Origin: Acidiferrobacteraceae bacterium
Lineage (GTDB): Bacteria > Pseudomonadota > Gammaproteobacteria > Arenicellales > UBA868
DNA length: 42,139 nucleotides
Direction: 5' to 3'
Assembly: GCA_002724185.1 (NCBI GenBank)
Contig: PBOB01000082.1
Span: 1-42,139 of the forward strand
The notes under the pieces are model-generated. The model saw only the letters and a program-made list of their open reading frames with translations. It was not told where the DNA came from and did not search any database. Positions 1 to 8,237 of this stretch are shown one piece after another. Both the position numbers and the translations under genes were made by a program. Numbering within the stretch: position 1 is the stretch's first letter; every line of letters begins with the position of its first letter.

Positions 1-237
1 ATAGCATATTTGAATGGAACTGTATTATGCACTGTGCCCGATCTAATTACTTTAGTGGATGTAGAAACAGGTGAGCCAATTGGCACCGAAATGCTTCGCT
101 ATGGATTACGCGTGGCAGTTATTGGCATGCCTGCGCCTATTGAGCTTAAGACGCCTCAAGCCTTAAGCGTTGTTGGACCAGCAGCGTTTGGGTATGAAGA
201 CGTGACGTTTCGGCCCTTGCCCGGGGATCTCCTTTAG
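1..237 (+). CDS. DUF917 family protein, C-terminal fragment
   Basis: The reading frame is open from the first base of the window, so this is the 3' end of a gene beginning upstream; a TTG at position 10 is not a credible start. The visible tail (about 78 residues) carries the pattern typical of the end of DUF917 proteins: a VPDLITLVD stretch, then ETGEPIGTE, then LRYGLRVAVIGMP, and a closing GPAAFGYE motif. Known members of the family include S-methyl thiohydantoin desulfurase, and the family is often found beside hydantoinase genes. Here the next genes are a DMT exporter and a carbamoylase-type hydrolase, which fits hydantoin or cyclic amide breakdown. The active-site part lies outside the window, so substrate cannot be judged. 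Confidence 0.8.
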   Translation: MAYLNGTVLCTVPDLITLVDVETGEPIGTEMLRYGLRVAVIGMPAPIELKTPQALSVVGPAAFGYEDVTFRPLPGDLL

Positions 238-312
238 TTGTTGCCATGATCAGAGTTTTTGGTATTTAGTGGAAGCTTTACAATCCACTTTTTTATAGAT
301 GCAAGGCTTGAT

Positions 313-1245
313 ATGCGCTTAAAGGCGATCTTTTTTCTTGTAGTAGGAATTTTCTGTATTTCTATCACCGATGCCATTTTTAAATCACTTAGTGGTTCAT
401 ATGCCCTCCATGAATTAGTTTTCATACGTGCCACAATCAGTCTCGCATTAATGTTGCCAGTCGTACTTATCCTAAACGGTTTAAGGTCGCTGCGGACTTC
501 TCAGCCTGGTCTGCATGCACTAAGAGGACTTCTGATTGTAATTGCGAATTTAGCATTCTTTACTGGGTTAGCCAGCTTGCCATTAGCAGAAGCTTCGGCG
601 ATAGTGTTTCTGTCACCTGTTTTCACGACTCTGTTTGCAGCAATATTTTTGCGTGAACTAGTTACTATTGTACGTGTAACTGCGGTTGTAGTTGGCCTGA
701 TTGGGATGGTGCTAGTAGTGCAGCCACTTAGTCCTGAGACCACGATGGCGTTTTTGTGGCCACTTGCCGCCGCGATCTGTTATGCAGCATTTGTCATCGT
801 AACGCGATTCATCGCTAAGGTAGAGGGGGTTTCAGGTTTAGCAGTCTATTCAGTATTAGCATTTCTTGTGTCAAGCGGATTAATTGGTTTACTCGTAGGT
901 AATGGTTCCTATTCTGGAAACGCTGATCCAAGCATTGAGTTTCTGCTCCGTGCGTGGCAGTGGCCAGAGTTTTCTGATTGGGGTTTTCTGATTGGGATTG
1001 GTATCCTATCCACAGTTATTGCATTTGCAATGGCCGCGGCTTATAGATCAGGTGAAGCTTCCTTTTTGGCTCCATTCGAATATGTTAATTTGCCGTTTGT
1101 GCTTCTATGGGGCCTATTGTTCTTTGGTGAGTTTCCGAATAGATTGGCGTTAATGGGGATGGTGTTAATTGTCTTGGGTGGAGTAGTCATGGTTATCAAG
1201 GAAGGCAAAAATCGTCATCAGTCAAAAGTCTCGTTAGAACATTGA
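313..1245 (+). CDS. EamA/DMT-family transporter
   Basis: A roughly 310-residue integral membrane protein of the drug/metabolite transporter superfamily, with about ten hydrophobic helices in two EamA repeats. The first repeat ends near a GLIGMVLVVQP segment and the second near VLIVLGGVVMVIKEG. Members export amino acids, metabolites or toxic intermediates across the inner membrane. The frame extends up to a TTG at 259, but the ATG at 313 directly precedes the first helix and has an AAGG-containing sequence a few bases upstream, so I chose it. It sits between a DUF917 gene and an amidohydrolase, which suggests uptake or efflux of a substrate or product of that pathway. Substrate is unknown. 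Confidence 0.88.
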   Translation: MRLKAIFFLVVGIFCISITDAIFKSLSGSYALHELVFIRATISLALMLPVVLILNGLRSLRTSQPGLHALRGLLIVIANLAFFTGLASLPLAEASAIVFLSPVFTTLFAAIFLRELVTIVRVTAVVVGLIGMVLVVQPLSPETTMAFLWPLAAAICYAAFVIVTRFIAKVEGVSGLAVYSVLAFLVSSGLIGLLVGNGSYSGNADPSIEFLLRAWQWPEFSDWGFLIGIGILSTVIAFAMAAAYRSGEASFLAPFEYVNLPFVLLWGLLFFGEFPNRLALMGMVLIVLGGVVMVIKEGKNRHQSKVSLEH

Positions 1246-1273
1246 CGACGATGCAATTAGACTAACAGCAGAT

Positions 1274-2506
1274 ATGCCGACAATAAATGCAGACCGTTTG
1301 TTAGAAAGCCTATACGAGTTACGCCAATTTGGCGCCGTAGGAACAGGTGTAGTTCGACCTGCATTTTCAGATGAAGACATGGAAGCTCGTGATTGGCTCA
1401 AGCAACAATTTGATGAATCTGGCCTATCGACCCATATCGATGGTGTCGGAAATGTATTTGGAGAGTCGCGAAACCCAGCGCCAGCGATACTTCTCGGTTC
1501 TCATGCGGATACGCAGCCGACGGGTGGTTGGCTTGATGGAGCTTTAGGGGTTATGTATGGTCTAGAGGCTGCCCGCACATTAAGCGAAGATCAAAAAACT
1601 AACAATCTAGCAGTCGATGTTGTCGCATTACAGGATGAAGAGTCGAGATTCATAGGTTGTCTAGGCAGTCGATCGTTGTGCGGTCTTTTGGAAGAAAATG
1701 CCGTATCTAGTGCTACTGATTCTGATGGTATAAGTTTAGAAGAAACGTTGAGGAGGCTCGGTCTTCTATCTGTACCTCGGATTAATCTTGATGTTAGTCG
1801 TTACGTCGGATTTCTGGAAGCCCATATCGAGCAGGGCCCTCATTTGGAAGCTGATAAGCATCACATCGGAGTAGTGACATCTATCGTAGGGCTTGGTGGA
1901 TGCCGAATTACTTTTAGGGGCAAGCAAAATCATGCGGGTACTACCATGATGAAACATCGCAAAGACGCAGCAACTGCCCTTTTCGCGTTGGCTGATGCGA
2001 TCAACAAAAAGCTACCCGATATTGCAGGACCCCGAACTGTTTGGACAATGGGGCGCGCAGTGGTGCAACCAGGTGCACCTTCTATCGTGCCAGGGTATGC
2101 TGAACTTGATCTTCAATATCGGGATCCATCTGATGAGATATTGGACTTAATTGACGAGGAAATTGACGAACTGGTAGTTCAGATATCTTTGCAAACTAAT
2201 GTTTCAATTAATATTGAAAATATACGGCCGCGCGTAAATCCCGTGACTATGGATTCAGTGTTGCGCCAACATCTTTGTAAATCAGCCGCTCGTCTCGCGC
2301 CAGATAAGTTTCAAGAGATGCCAAGTGGTGCCTACCATGATGCAGGTATTATGTCTACAATCTTACCATCAGCTATGCTATTTATTCCCTCCATTGGAGG
2401 TGTTAGCCATGATTTTTCTGAAAACAGTTTCGATGACGATATTGTGGTGGGGTGTCAGGTGTTAGTTGACGCTGTTGTGAGTATTCTGTCTGATGCCAAT
2501 AGTTGA
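1274..2506 (+). CDS. M20-family Zn amidohydrolase (N-carbamoyl-amino-acid hydrolase / allantoate amidohydrolase type)
   Basis: A 410-residue cytoplasmic metallohydrolase of the hydantoinase/carbamoylase (HyuC/AllC/UAPB) branch of peptidase family M20, which cleaves the carbamoyl or ureido C-N bond of N-carbamoyl amino acids or allantoate. Visible metal-site motifs are GSHADTQPTGG (His77 with Asp88 after it), the DEESRF motif with Glu122/Glu123, HIEQGP near residue 184, and the C-terminal GGVSHDFSE histidine. The usual GAGHDA near the C terminus reads GAYHDA. Length is normal for the family. It lies 28 bases after the DMT gene and 39 before the next gene, so it is probably in one operon. A second paralogue occurs at 24843. 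Substrate could be a carbamoyl amino acid from hydantoin opening; this is inferred. Confidence 0.88.
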   Translation: MPTINADRLLESLYELRQFGAVGTGVVRPAFSDEDMEARDWLKQQFDESGLSTHIDGVGNVFGESRNPAPAILLGSHADTQPTGGWLDGALGVMYGLEAARTLSEDQKTNNLAVDVVALQDEESRFIGCLGSRSLCGLLEENAVSSATDSDGISLEETLRRLGLLSVPRINLDVSRYVGFLEAHIEQGPHLEADKHHIGVVTSIVGLGGCRITFRGKQNHAGTTMMKHRKDAATALFALADAINKKLPDIAGPRTVWTMGRAVVQPGAPSIVPGYAELDLQYRDPSDEILDLIDEEIDELVVQISLQTNVSINIENIRPRVNPVTMDSVLRQHLCKSAARLAPDKFQEMPSGAYHDAGIMSTILPSAMLFIPSIGGVSHDFSENSFDDDIVVGCQVLVDAVVSILSDANS

Positions 2507-2545
2507 CATAGTGACAACATAATTTGACTTTCTATAGGAGTAATA

Positions 2546-2926
2546 ATGGACGACACACGATTTAGCCAGGGCCTTCAAGTCCGAAAAGATGTGCTTGGCG
2601 CAGCATATGTTGAGAAGTCTCTCGAAAATGCAACTGATTTTGCTCGTGAATTTCAAGAGTTGTTGACTGAATATTGCTGGGGAGCGGTCTGGGGGGATGA
2701 AACCCTAGATCGAAAGACCCGAAGTATGCTTAACGTGGCGATGCTGGCAGCCTTAAATCGTATGGATGAGTGGGAAATACATTTTCGCGGCGCTATTAAG
2801 AATGGAGTCAGTGCTGCTGAGCTTAAAGCTATTTTAAATCAAGTTGCAATATATTGTGGTGTGCCAGTTTCAGTTGAATGCCATCGAATTGCAAAGAAAG
2901 TTTTTGATGACTTGGACCAAAATTGA
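2546..2926 (+). CDS. carboxymuconolactone decarboxylase family protein (PcaC-like)
   Basis: A 126-residue single-domain protein of the CMD/AhpD-like fold. It starts at ATG 2546 with a good ribosome site (TAGGAG, spacing about five). It has the PcaC-type signature: a WG..W..-DETLDRKTRSM stretch, then LNVAMLAAL, and a HFRGAIKNGVSAAELKAIL helix with the His of the CMD motif. The peroxidatic CXXC of AhpD is absent, so decarboxylase or isomerase-like rather than peroxidase chemistry is expected. Relatives decarboxylate 4-carboxymuconolactone, but many CMD proteins beside amidases and hydantoinases have no assigned substrate. It is placed between the carbamoylase and a split decarboxylase. Confidence 0.85.
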   Translation: MDDTRFSQGLQVRKDVLGAAYVEKSLENATDFAREFQELLTEYCWGAVWGDETLDRKTRSMLNVAMLAALNRMDEWEIHFRGAIKNGVSAAELKAILNQVAIYCGVPVSVECHRIAKKVFDDLDQN

Positions 2927-2975
2927 TATTACATAGGGTATATTCATCACACAGTTTCCGCATTATAGAGAAGTA

Positions 2976-3479
2976 ATGAAAAATCGTATTTCTGAACAGT
3001 TGATTTCAGCACTAAAAGCTGCTGGTGTAGATTTTTTTGTGTCTGTACCGTGCAAATTATTATCCGGCCAAATCCAATTATTAGAGGGCGATTCAAGTAT
3101 TTCTTATTTACCTGTGACACGCGAGGAGGAAGGGTTTGGTATATGTGCCGGCGCGCACCTCGGTGGTTTATTTCCCTGTATATTGATGCAGGATTCTGGT
3201 CTAGGTAATTCAGTCAATGCGATTAAATCTTTGATACAGTTTTTTCAAATACCCATTGTTATGTTAATGAGCTACAGGGGATCGCCGGGTGAGCCTGTCC
3301 CTGCTCAAGCACCGATGGGGTGGTTGACTCCAGAGCTATTGCGATTGATGCAAATTCCGGTACTACATTGTCATCATCGGCAGGATATAGCTGATATAGG
3401 CCCACTTGTTTCCCACGCTTGGGTAACTCAGTCACCTGTCGCCATACTTATCGACTTCAATTTAATGGAGCAGAACTAA
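2976..3479 (+). CDS. sulfopyruvate/phosphonopyruvate decarboxylase-like alpha subunit (TPP pyrimidine domain)
   Basis: A 167-residue protein equal to the pyrimidine-binding half of a thiamine-diphosphate decarboxylase. It closely follows the ComD (sulfopyruvate decarboxylase alpha) pattern: SVPCK at 23-27, a TREEEG segment at 48-53 with the glutamate that activates the cofactor, MQDSGLGNSVNA at 71-82, a SYRGSPGEP loop near 99-107 and PAQAPMG at 109-115. The beta half follows immediately with a one-base overlap (TAATG), so the two are translationally coupled. The family acts on C3 keto acids with an anionic 3-substituent (sulfopyruvate, phosphonopyruvate). Which acid is used here cannot be read from the sequence. 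The bacterial setting and absence of other coenzyme M genes argue for catabolism. Confidence 0.82.
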   Translation: MKNRISEQLISALKAAGVDFFVSVPCKLLSGQIQLLEGDSSISYLPVTREEEGFGICAGAHLGGLFPCILMQDSGLGNSVNAIKSLIQFFQIPIVMLMSYRGSPGEPVPAQAPMGWLTPELLRLMQIPVLHCHHRQDIADIGPLVSHAWVTQSPVAILIDFNLMEQN

Positions 3480-4033
3480 TGAATCGGTACCAACTAATTG
3501 AAAGCTTGGTTCCTATTCTTGAAGACACGCTGGTTATTTGTAACATAGGCATTCCATCACAGGAGTTATTCTCTATTTGCGATCGAGATAATCATTTCTA
3601 CATGCTTGGGAGCATGGGCTTATGCTCTTCAATCGGATTAGGACTTTCACTAACGACTAAAAAATCAGTTATTGCATTAGAGGGTGATGGATCGGTATTA
3701 ATGAATCTTGGAAGTCTTGCAACTATTGCCAACCGATCGCCCGAAAACTTTGTCTTGATAATTATGGATAATGGCAGTTACGGCTCAACTGGTGATCAAG
3801 CAACCTATACAAGTGAATCAACGTCTCTTGCAATGATAGCGCGGGGAGCTGGTTGTGATAACGTGATCGAGTGCTCAGGTATCGATACGAAGGAACTTTT
3901 AGGAGATGTGCTCCAACAAAGAGTTCCGAGTGTTATCGTGTCAAAGATTGATCCTGGCAGTCAGCCGCTACCTGTCATTCCTCTCCATCCTATAATTTTG
4001 CGTGAACGCTTCCGATCTTCGATTAAAAGTTAG
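3479..4033 (+). CDS. sulfopyruvate/phosphonopyruvate decarboxylase-like beta subunit (TPP diphosphate domain)
   Basis: A 184-residue partner of the preceding gene. The ATG at 3479 overlaps the alpha stop codon by one base; the frame extends 20 codons further upstream inside alpha, but that extension is not needed. It contains the thiamine-diphosphate/Mg site: GDGS at 69-72, followed about 25 residues later by DNGSYGSTG at 97-105. A GSMGLCSSIGLGL segment near 44-56 matches the start of the diphosphate domain in ComE and phosphonopyruvate decarboxylases. Alpha plus beta would make one cytoplasmic decarboxylase giving a C2 aldehyde such as sulfoacetaldehyde. Substrate remains uncertain. Confidence 0.82.
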   Translation: MNRYQLIESLVPILEDTLVICNIGIPSQELFSICDRDNHFYMLGSMGLCSSIGLGLSLTTKKSVIALEGDGSVLMNLGSLATIANRSPENFVLIIMDNGSYGSTGDQATYTSESTSLAMIARGAGCDNVIECSGIDTKELLGDVLQQRVPSVIVSKIDPGSQPLPVIPLHPIILRERFRSSIKS

Positions 4034-4078
4034 AGTTGATTGTGGCCATGATTATCCTTAGAGAGAAGCAACAATACT

Positions 4079-5482
4079 ATGTCTAATGGCCTATGGCGTC
4101 TTAGTGCAGTGGAAATTGCTGCGGGAATCCGTGAAAGGAGATTTTCATCGGAGAGTGTAGTCGAGTCTGTGAATGAAAGAGTCGCGAGCCTTAATCCGCA
4201 GCTAAATGCAATTGTGGATAGCTATGAAGAGGAGGCGATGGCTGAGGCGAGATTGGCAGATCAATCTATTGGTCGAGGTGAATCAGCCGGTCCATTGCTC
4301 GGTGTACCTGTAACTATCAAGTCCAATATTGATGTCATTGGTAAGCCTACTCCCAATGGGTTGCTTGCTTTTAAGGAAAATCTGGCTCCAGCAGATTCAC
4401 CGGTAGTGCAAAATTTGCGAAAAGCCGGCGCCATAATTATAGGCCGCACCAATACTCCAGAATTGTCAATGAGGTTGAATACAGATAACCCGTTACATGG
4501 ACGAACAATTAATCCGTGGGATTTAGAAGCAAGCCCCGGTGGTTCGTCGGGGGGTGCCGGTGTCTCCGCTGCGGTTGGCTTCGGACCGATTCATCATGGT
4601 AATGATATAGGAGGATCATTGCGATGTCCCGCCTCCAACTGTGGAGTAGTAACTGTGAAACCAACGTTTGGCCGTATACCCACCTACTTGCCCTCTGCTC
4701 CCGTCGAACGAGGCATGTTGACTCAGTTAATGTCTGTTCAAGGAGCGATCTGCAGGGAAGTGAGGGATTTACGCCTTGCGACTAGCATAATGGCTTGGGG
4801 TGACCCCAGGGATCCGTGGTGGGTGCCGGTGCCATTTGACGGCCCTCCAGTAGATAGGCCTATAGCCGTAGCCGTGACAAAGAATTCACATGGTTATTCC
4901 GCAGATGCCAGCATCATTTCAAAGATTGATATAGCGGCAGGCTACTTAAGCGATGCGGGATATGATGTACAAGAAGTCAGGACACCCCCTATCCGTGAGA
5001 TTGCACAATGCTGGTTCGACGTTTTGGGCAGTGAATTGGATTTATTTTTAGTTCCGCTGGCAAAAGAACATGGGAGTGAAGCGATCCAGAATATTTTCAG
5101 TTGGTATTATGAGCTTGGAGATGTTGCCAATGCAGATCAGTATAGAATTGGTATCAAGGAAAGAACGGCACTAACGCGGGAGTGGAATCTTTTTCTCGAA
5201 AAATATCCTTTAGTATTAACCCCATATTTGATGCAGTCTGTTTATTCATGGGATTATGATGCTCAGGGTCTCGATCAGGTGCGTGATCTTTTTGAGAGCG
5301 CGATGTACAGTACCAGCATCAATTATCTTAGTCTTCCAGCAGGCGTTATGCCCATCGGCAAAGCTAGAGGGCTACCTACAGCCATTCAGATAGTGGGTCA
5401 ACGTTTTCGAGAGGATCTTATCCTAGATGCAATGCAGATTATTGAGAGGCAGACCGGTATCATGGCACACGAACTCTGGTAA
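4079..5482 (+). CDS. amidase (amidase-signature family)
   Basis: A 467-residue serine amidohydrolase of the amidase-signature family. The Ser-cisSer-Lys triad is visible: Lys81 in VTIKSNID, the cis-serine in the GGSSGG stretch at 154-159, and the nucleophile Ser180 in NDIGGSLRCPA. Length and the C-terminal LPAGV and PTAIQIVGQRF motifs are typical of the non-GatA amidases (AtzF-like N half, aryl or alkyl amide hydrolases). It starts at ATG 4079 after AGAGAAG. It closes the first plus-strand block, 45 bases after the decarboxylase beta gene, and it is convergent with the following minus-strand operon. It may release ammonia or an acyl group from the amide that feeds the block; substrate is unknown. 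Confidence 0.88.
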   Translation: MSNGLWRLSAVEIAAGIRERRFSSESVVESVNERVASLNPQLNAIVDSYEEEAMAEARLADQSIGRGESAGPLLGVPVTIKSNIDVIGKPTPNGLLAFKENLAPADSPVVQNLRKAGAIIIGRTNTPELSMRLNTDNPLHGRTINPWDLEASPGGSSGGAGVSAAVGFGPIHHGNDIGGSLRCPASNCGVVTVKPTFGRIPTYLPSAPVERGMLTQLMSVQGAICREVRDLRLATSIMAWGDPRDPWWVPVPFDGPPVDRPIAVAVTKNSHGYSADASIISKIDIAAGYLSDAGYDVQEVRTPPIREIAQCWFDVLGSELDLFLVPLAKEHGSEAIQNIFSWYYELGDVANADQYRIGIKERTALTREWNLFLEKYPLVLTPYLMQSVYSWDYDAQGLDQVRDLFESAMYSTSINYLSLPAGVMPIGKARGLPTAIQIVGQRFREDLILDAMQIIERQTGIMAHELW

Positions 5483-5518
5483 CTACAGACATCAGACTTT
5501 GCTCATTTAGTGCTCAGT

Positions 5519-5836
5519 TTATTCTCTAGTTTCCTTCTGTTTATTAAGTGTAGCCCAATGCAGTGATTCTTTAGCTATCGACTGTTCAATAAGATATCGA
5601 AACAGCGACTCAATATAAGCCGGGTCACTGTCTAGTTCTTCAGCCTGGCCACGAACCTTTTTTACTATTGCTTCTATGCGATCAGGAACGCGAACAGCGC
5701 GTTTTGAATCTTTGAATCGCGCTGCTTGTAGAACATACGATATTCGTTCAACCAACAATTCCACTATGCGTGAATCGATCCTATCGATTTCGTTACGAAC
5801 TTCGTTCAAAGTATTGCAGTGAATTGGTTTAACCAT
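5519..5836 (-). CDS. chorismate mutase, AroQ fold (PchB-like)
   Basis: A 105-residue all-helical AroQ-class domain. The helix-1 pattern IRxxIDxID appears as VRNEIDRIDSRIVELL, followed by an arginine (VERISYV), an AARFKDSKRAV segment with the active-site lysine region, and VPDRIEAIVKKVRGQAEE. The AARFK, DR and AEE arrangement resembles PchB (isochorismate pyruvate lyase with mutase activity) more than the mutase domain of PheA. No salicylate or siderophore genes are nearby, so the physiological reaction is open: chorismate to prephenate or isochorismate lysis. It is the last gene of a minus-strand series, 49 bases after sixA. The stop is close to the amidase stop (convergent). Confidence 0.8.
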   Translation of the reverse strand: MVKPIHCNTLNEVRNEIDRIDSRIVELLVERISYVLQAARFKDSKRAVRVPDRIEAIVKKVRGQAEELDSDPAYIESLFRYLIEQSIAKESLHWATLNKQKETRE

Positions 5837-5885
5837 TATTGGTAGCTCCAGATGGAAGAAAGTTGAAACAAAAGTTGTTCATATG

Positions 5886-6398
5886 TTATTGCGGGAAGTT
5901 TCCTGGACTTACAAGAACATTCAGTTGTCCGCTATCCTTGCCCACCTCATGCCAGAAGCATTTGAATGAAATTACCGCGAGACACGCGGTTGGCATCGAA
6001 TATTCCACATTCTCTTGTGGCGTTCTCTGACAGAGAAGTTTTAGGGTGTCTGAGAACGTTGGATTGTGGCCCACGATCAGTAATCGAATTATTGTGTTAT
6101 CTGTTTCCTGCACAATGGATAGCAATTGATCTCTTGTGGTATTGTAAATACGTTCATCTTGAACAATTCGTTCTTTTTCGATATTTAATTGTTGGCAGAC
6201 ATTTGTTGTGGTTTGGAATGCGCGTGTTGCATATGACGATCGGATGCAGCTTGGTACTAGATTATTCTCTTTTATCCAGCAACCGATCTTAGCAGCATCT
6301 TTGTTACCGCGTGCCGAGAGTGGCCGATCGATGTCGTTTGTTAGGCCTGGAGGCCAATCAGCGTTAGCATGCCTCATTAATAAAAGAGTTCGATCCAT
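5886..6398 (-). CDS. sixA: SixA-like phosphohistidine phosphatase
   Basis: About 170 residues of the histidine phosphatase (phosphoglycerate mutase-like) superfamily. The catalytic LMRHANADW motif is at the N terminus, and the second histidine is in IVGHNPTFSD. The short length and DRPLSARGNKDA segment match SixA, which removes phosphate from His of phosphotransfer proteins. The frame reaches a TTG at 6413, but the ATG at 6398 has a GAGG sequence nine bases upstream, so I chose it. It lies between an SDR and a PchB-like mutase in the same transcript. Its partner histidine-phosphoprotein is not in the window, and the tail after residue 140 is less conserved. Confidence 0.8.
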   Translation of the reverse strand: MDRTLLLMRHANADWPPGLTNDIDRPLSARGNKDAAKIGCWIKENNLVPSCIRSSYATRAFQTTTNVCQQLNIEKERIVQDERIYNTTRDQLLSIVQETDNTIIRLLIVGHNPTFSDTLKLLCQRTPQENVEYSMPTACLAVISFKCFWHEVGKDSGQLNVLVSPGNFPQ

Positions 6399-6432
6399 TC
6401 TAAAAAGCCTCAATAAGGGTCATAACTTCGAT

Positions 6433-7152
6433 CTATTTCTTTTTTATGACCTTCTTTAATGGGCTCAAATTAATCTCATCGATAACTGTACCTGATGGCA
6501 TGCCTAATACAAGGGAGACAGTTTGTGCGATATCGCTTGCTTGAATGCTATTCTCAGATTCTTTACCTGGTCCAAAGTCAAGATTGTCAAAGAAGTTAGT
6601 ATCAACCATACCTGGATTAATGGTTGTTACCCGTATTCCTTTAGATGCACATTCAGCGCGAAGTGACTGTAATAGAGCCCTAAGTGCTGCCTTGGATGCT
6701 GAATAAATACTACCACGTGGCCCACCCATAAGGGCTGATTCCGAGCCAATGACAATAATGTCGCCAAATCCAAGTTTTTTTATGTTGGGTAGAAATCCAC
6801 GGATTATATAGGCTTGACTTGTGAAATTGAGATCCATCAGAGACTGAATCTCTTTATATGAAAACTCCTCTAAAGAGCCAAATTTTCCGCGACCTGCGCA
6901 ACAAATTATGCCCGTGACATCTGAGTGCTGATTAGCTAGATCTTTTATCGATTTTGCAGTTAACTCCAGGTCAGATAAGTCGAGTTCGTAGGGTAGGAAT
7001 TGTGATGATTTGTAGGGCCCATTAGAGAAGTCACGCCCAATACCAATAATGTTCATTCCTGCATTCAGTTGACAGTCAGCAATTGCGCGTCCAATACCTG
7101 ACGTTACGCCAGTAACAATAATTGTTCGTGATTTAGGCTGCCTAGTATTCAT
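6433..7152 (-). CDS. short-chain dehydrogenase/reductase (SDR)
   Basis: A 239-residue classical SDR. It has the nucleotide motif TGVTSGIGRA near residues 15-24, a CCAGRG in place of NNAG, catalytic serine in VIGSESALMGG, the YSASK tetrad motif, and NPGMVDTNFF after it. The basic residue after the glycine loop and the ELDLSDLE segment are consistent with NAD(P)H binding. It is cytoplasmic and acts on an unknown alcohol or ketone. It sits 18 bases from the radical SAM gene upstream and 34 from sixA downstream, so cotranscription is likely. The NNAG asparagine change to CCAG is noted but the Ser-Tyr-Lys set is complete. Confidence 0.87.
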   Translation of the reverse strand: MNTRQPKSRTIIVTGVTSGIGRAIADCQLNAGMNIIGIGRDFSNGPYKSSQFLPYELDLSDLELTAKSIKDLANQHSDVTGIICCAGRGKFGSLEEFSYKEIQSLMDLNFTSQAYIIRGFLPNIKKLGFGDIIVIGSESALMGGPRGSIYSASKAALRALLQSLRAECASKGIRVTTINPGMVDTNFFDNLDFGPGKESENSIQASDIAQTVSLVLGMPSGTVIDEINLSPLKKVIKKK

Positions 7153-7170
7153 TCAGTATCAGATATCTCT

Positions 7171-8199
7171 TTAGGTGCATACATTTTCAGCCTTTGCATG
7201 CTCTCCACCCGTCCAACAGGAGAATATTTTATTAGTGGCGATATAGTTGCGCAGCTCATGCTGACAAAATTGCATCATCTGTTCTTCTTGAGTTTGTGCG
7301 TAAGTGATGGAGCCCGAGCGTAGCTGAAATGGACTAGCTAAAAGTGGCTCCTCAGGATAGAGCGCTACCAGTTTTTGGAAGAATGGTTTCGGCATACGAA
7401 ATGGCCCTATAGTTACAGAATGTATATCTTCTGGAGAAAGCACTGAAAAGACTTCAGCGAAAAGCGTTCTATAACGCTCCTCAAAGCTGCTGTCAAATAT
7501 CAAAGGATCAAAGCGTAATCCTATGGGCCATCCTTTATCAGCAAGTTTTCGCATTGCATTGAGTCGTTTTTCAATAGAAGGTGTTTTGTGTTCAAATTTA
7601 TCAGCTGTTTTAGTGGGGCTCATGCTAAATGCAACAATCAGGTTAGTCATAGGTGGCGCTTTAAGCAAACTACGGATCTGAGTACTTTTTGTTCGCAATT
7701 CAACATATGCATTTTTTCTATATTTCAGAAAGTCGATGAGATGTGAGGTAAATCCACTTATTGGATCAAGAGCTAAGCTGTCACAATCATAGCCAGAAAA
7801 AAACCACACATTTTCATTTTTATGGTTGGTAAGAATGGAGTCCATTGAGTGGAAAAAATCGCTGTAATTAATAAATAAAACGTAGTGGGCAGACTGATAC
7901 ATTCCTTGAAGGAAGCAGTATCGGCAATCATAGATGCAATTCAACATATAAGAGAAGTAGTAATTATGTATCCCGCCGATACCATAGTCGTCTGGCGCTC
8001 TTAAAACATGTCGATCAAATTTTTGTGCAATTATTAGAGCGGGTTTTTGTTTTTGCAATCGAAAGTTTTGCTTTTTTGGGTTAAATACCTCTGTATAACG
8101 ATCACAAGCAATCTTATCTGCAGTTGGAAATTGAGCGAGAATTCTCTGAGCTTGTGGCGTAGCCATCAGTTCATTCTCAATATATATTGTTTCAATCAT
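7171..8199 (-). CDS. spore-photolyase-like radical SAM protein (SPL family)
   Basis: A 342-residue radical SAM enzyme. The cluster motif is C88-x3-C92-x2-C95 in MLNCIYDCRYCFLQG, as in spore photoproduct lyase. Upstream the CDRYTEVFN and QNFRLQKQKPAL segments are family hallmarks, and Cys139 in SGYDCDSLALDP is placed like the hydrogen-donor cysteine of the Bacillus enzyme. Non-sporulating gammaproteobacteria carry this homologue, whose substrate is not established; DNA lesion repair is the obvious hypothesis. The gene follows a nucleosidase-like gene by 38 bases. No strong ribosome site is seen at the ATG 8199; an in-frame ATG at 8166 is an alternative but would cut conserved residues. Confidence 0.85.
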   Translation of the reverse strand: MIETIYIENELMATPQAQRILAQFPTADKIACDRYTEVFNPKKQNFRLQKQKPALIIAQKFDRHVLRAPDDYGIGGIHNYYFSYMLNCIYDCRYCFLQGMYQSAHYVLFINYSDFFHSMDSILTNHKNENVWFFSGYDCDSLALDPISGFTSHLIDFLKYRKNAYVELRTKSTQIRSLLKAPPMTNLIVAFSMSPTKTADKFEHKTPSIEKRLNAMRKLADKGWPIGLRFDPLIFDSSFEERYRTLFAEVFSVLSPEDIHSVTIGPFRMPKPFFQKLVALYPEEPLLASPFQLRSGSITYAQTQEEQMMQFCQHELRNYIATNKIFSCWTGGEHAKAENVCT

Positions 8200-8237
8200 A
8201 ATAGGTGCGCAGGTCTTCGCTTCTAATATTTATTTCA

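Noticed and set aside
3419-3478. Longer start for the decarboxylase beta subunit
   Set aside because: The 20 extra codons lie inside the alpha gene and do not look like the family N terminus; the ATG at 3479 overlaps the alpha stop and fits.
5839-6459. Plus-strand frames over the sixA region
   Set aside because: They are shadows of the sixA coding sequence on the minus strand and have no recognisable domain.
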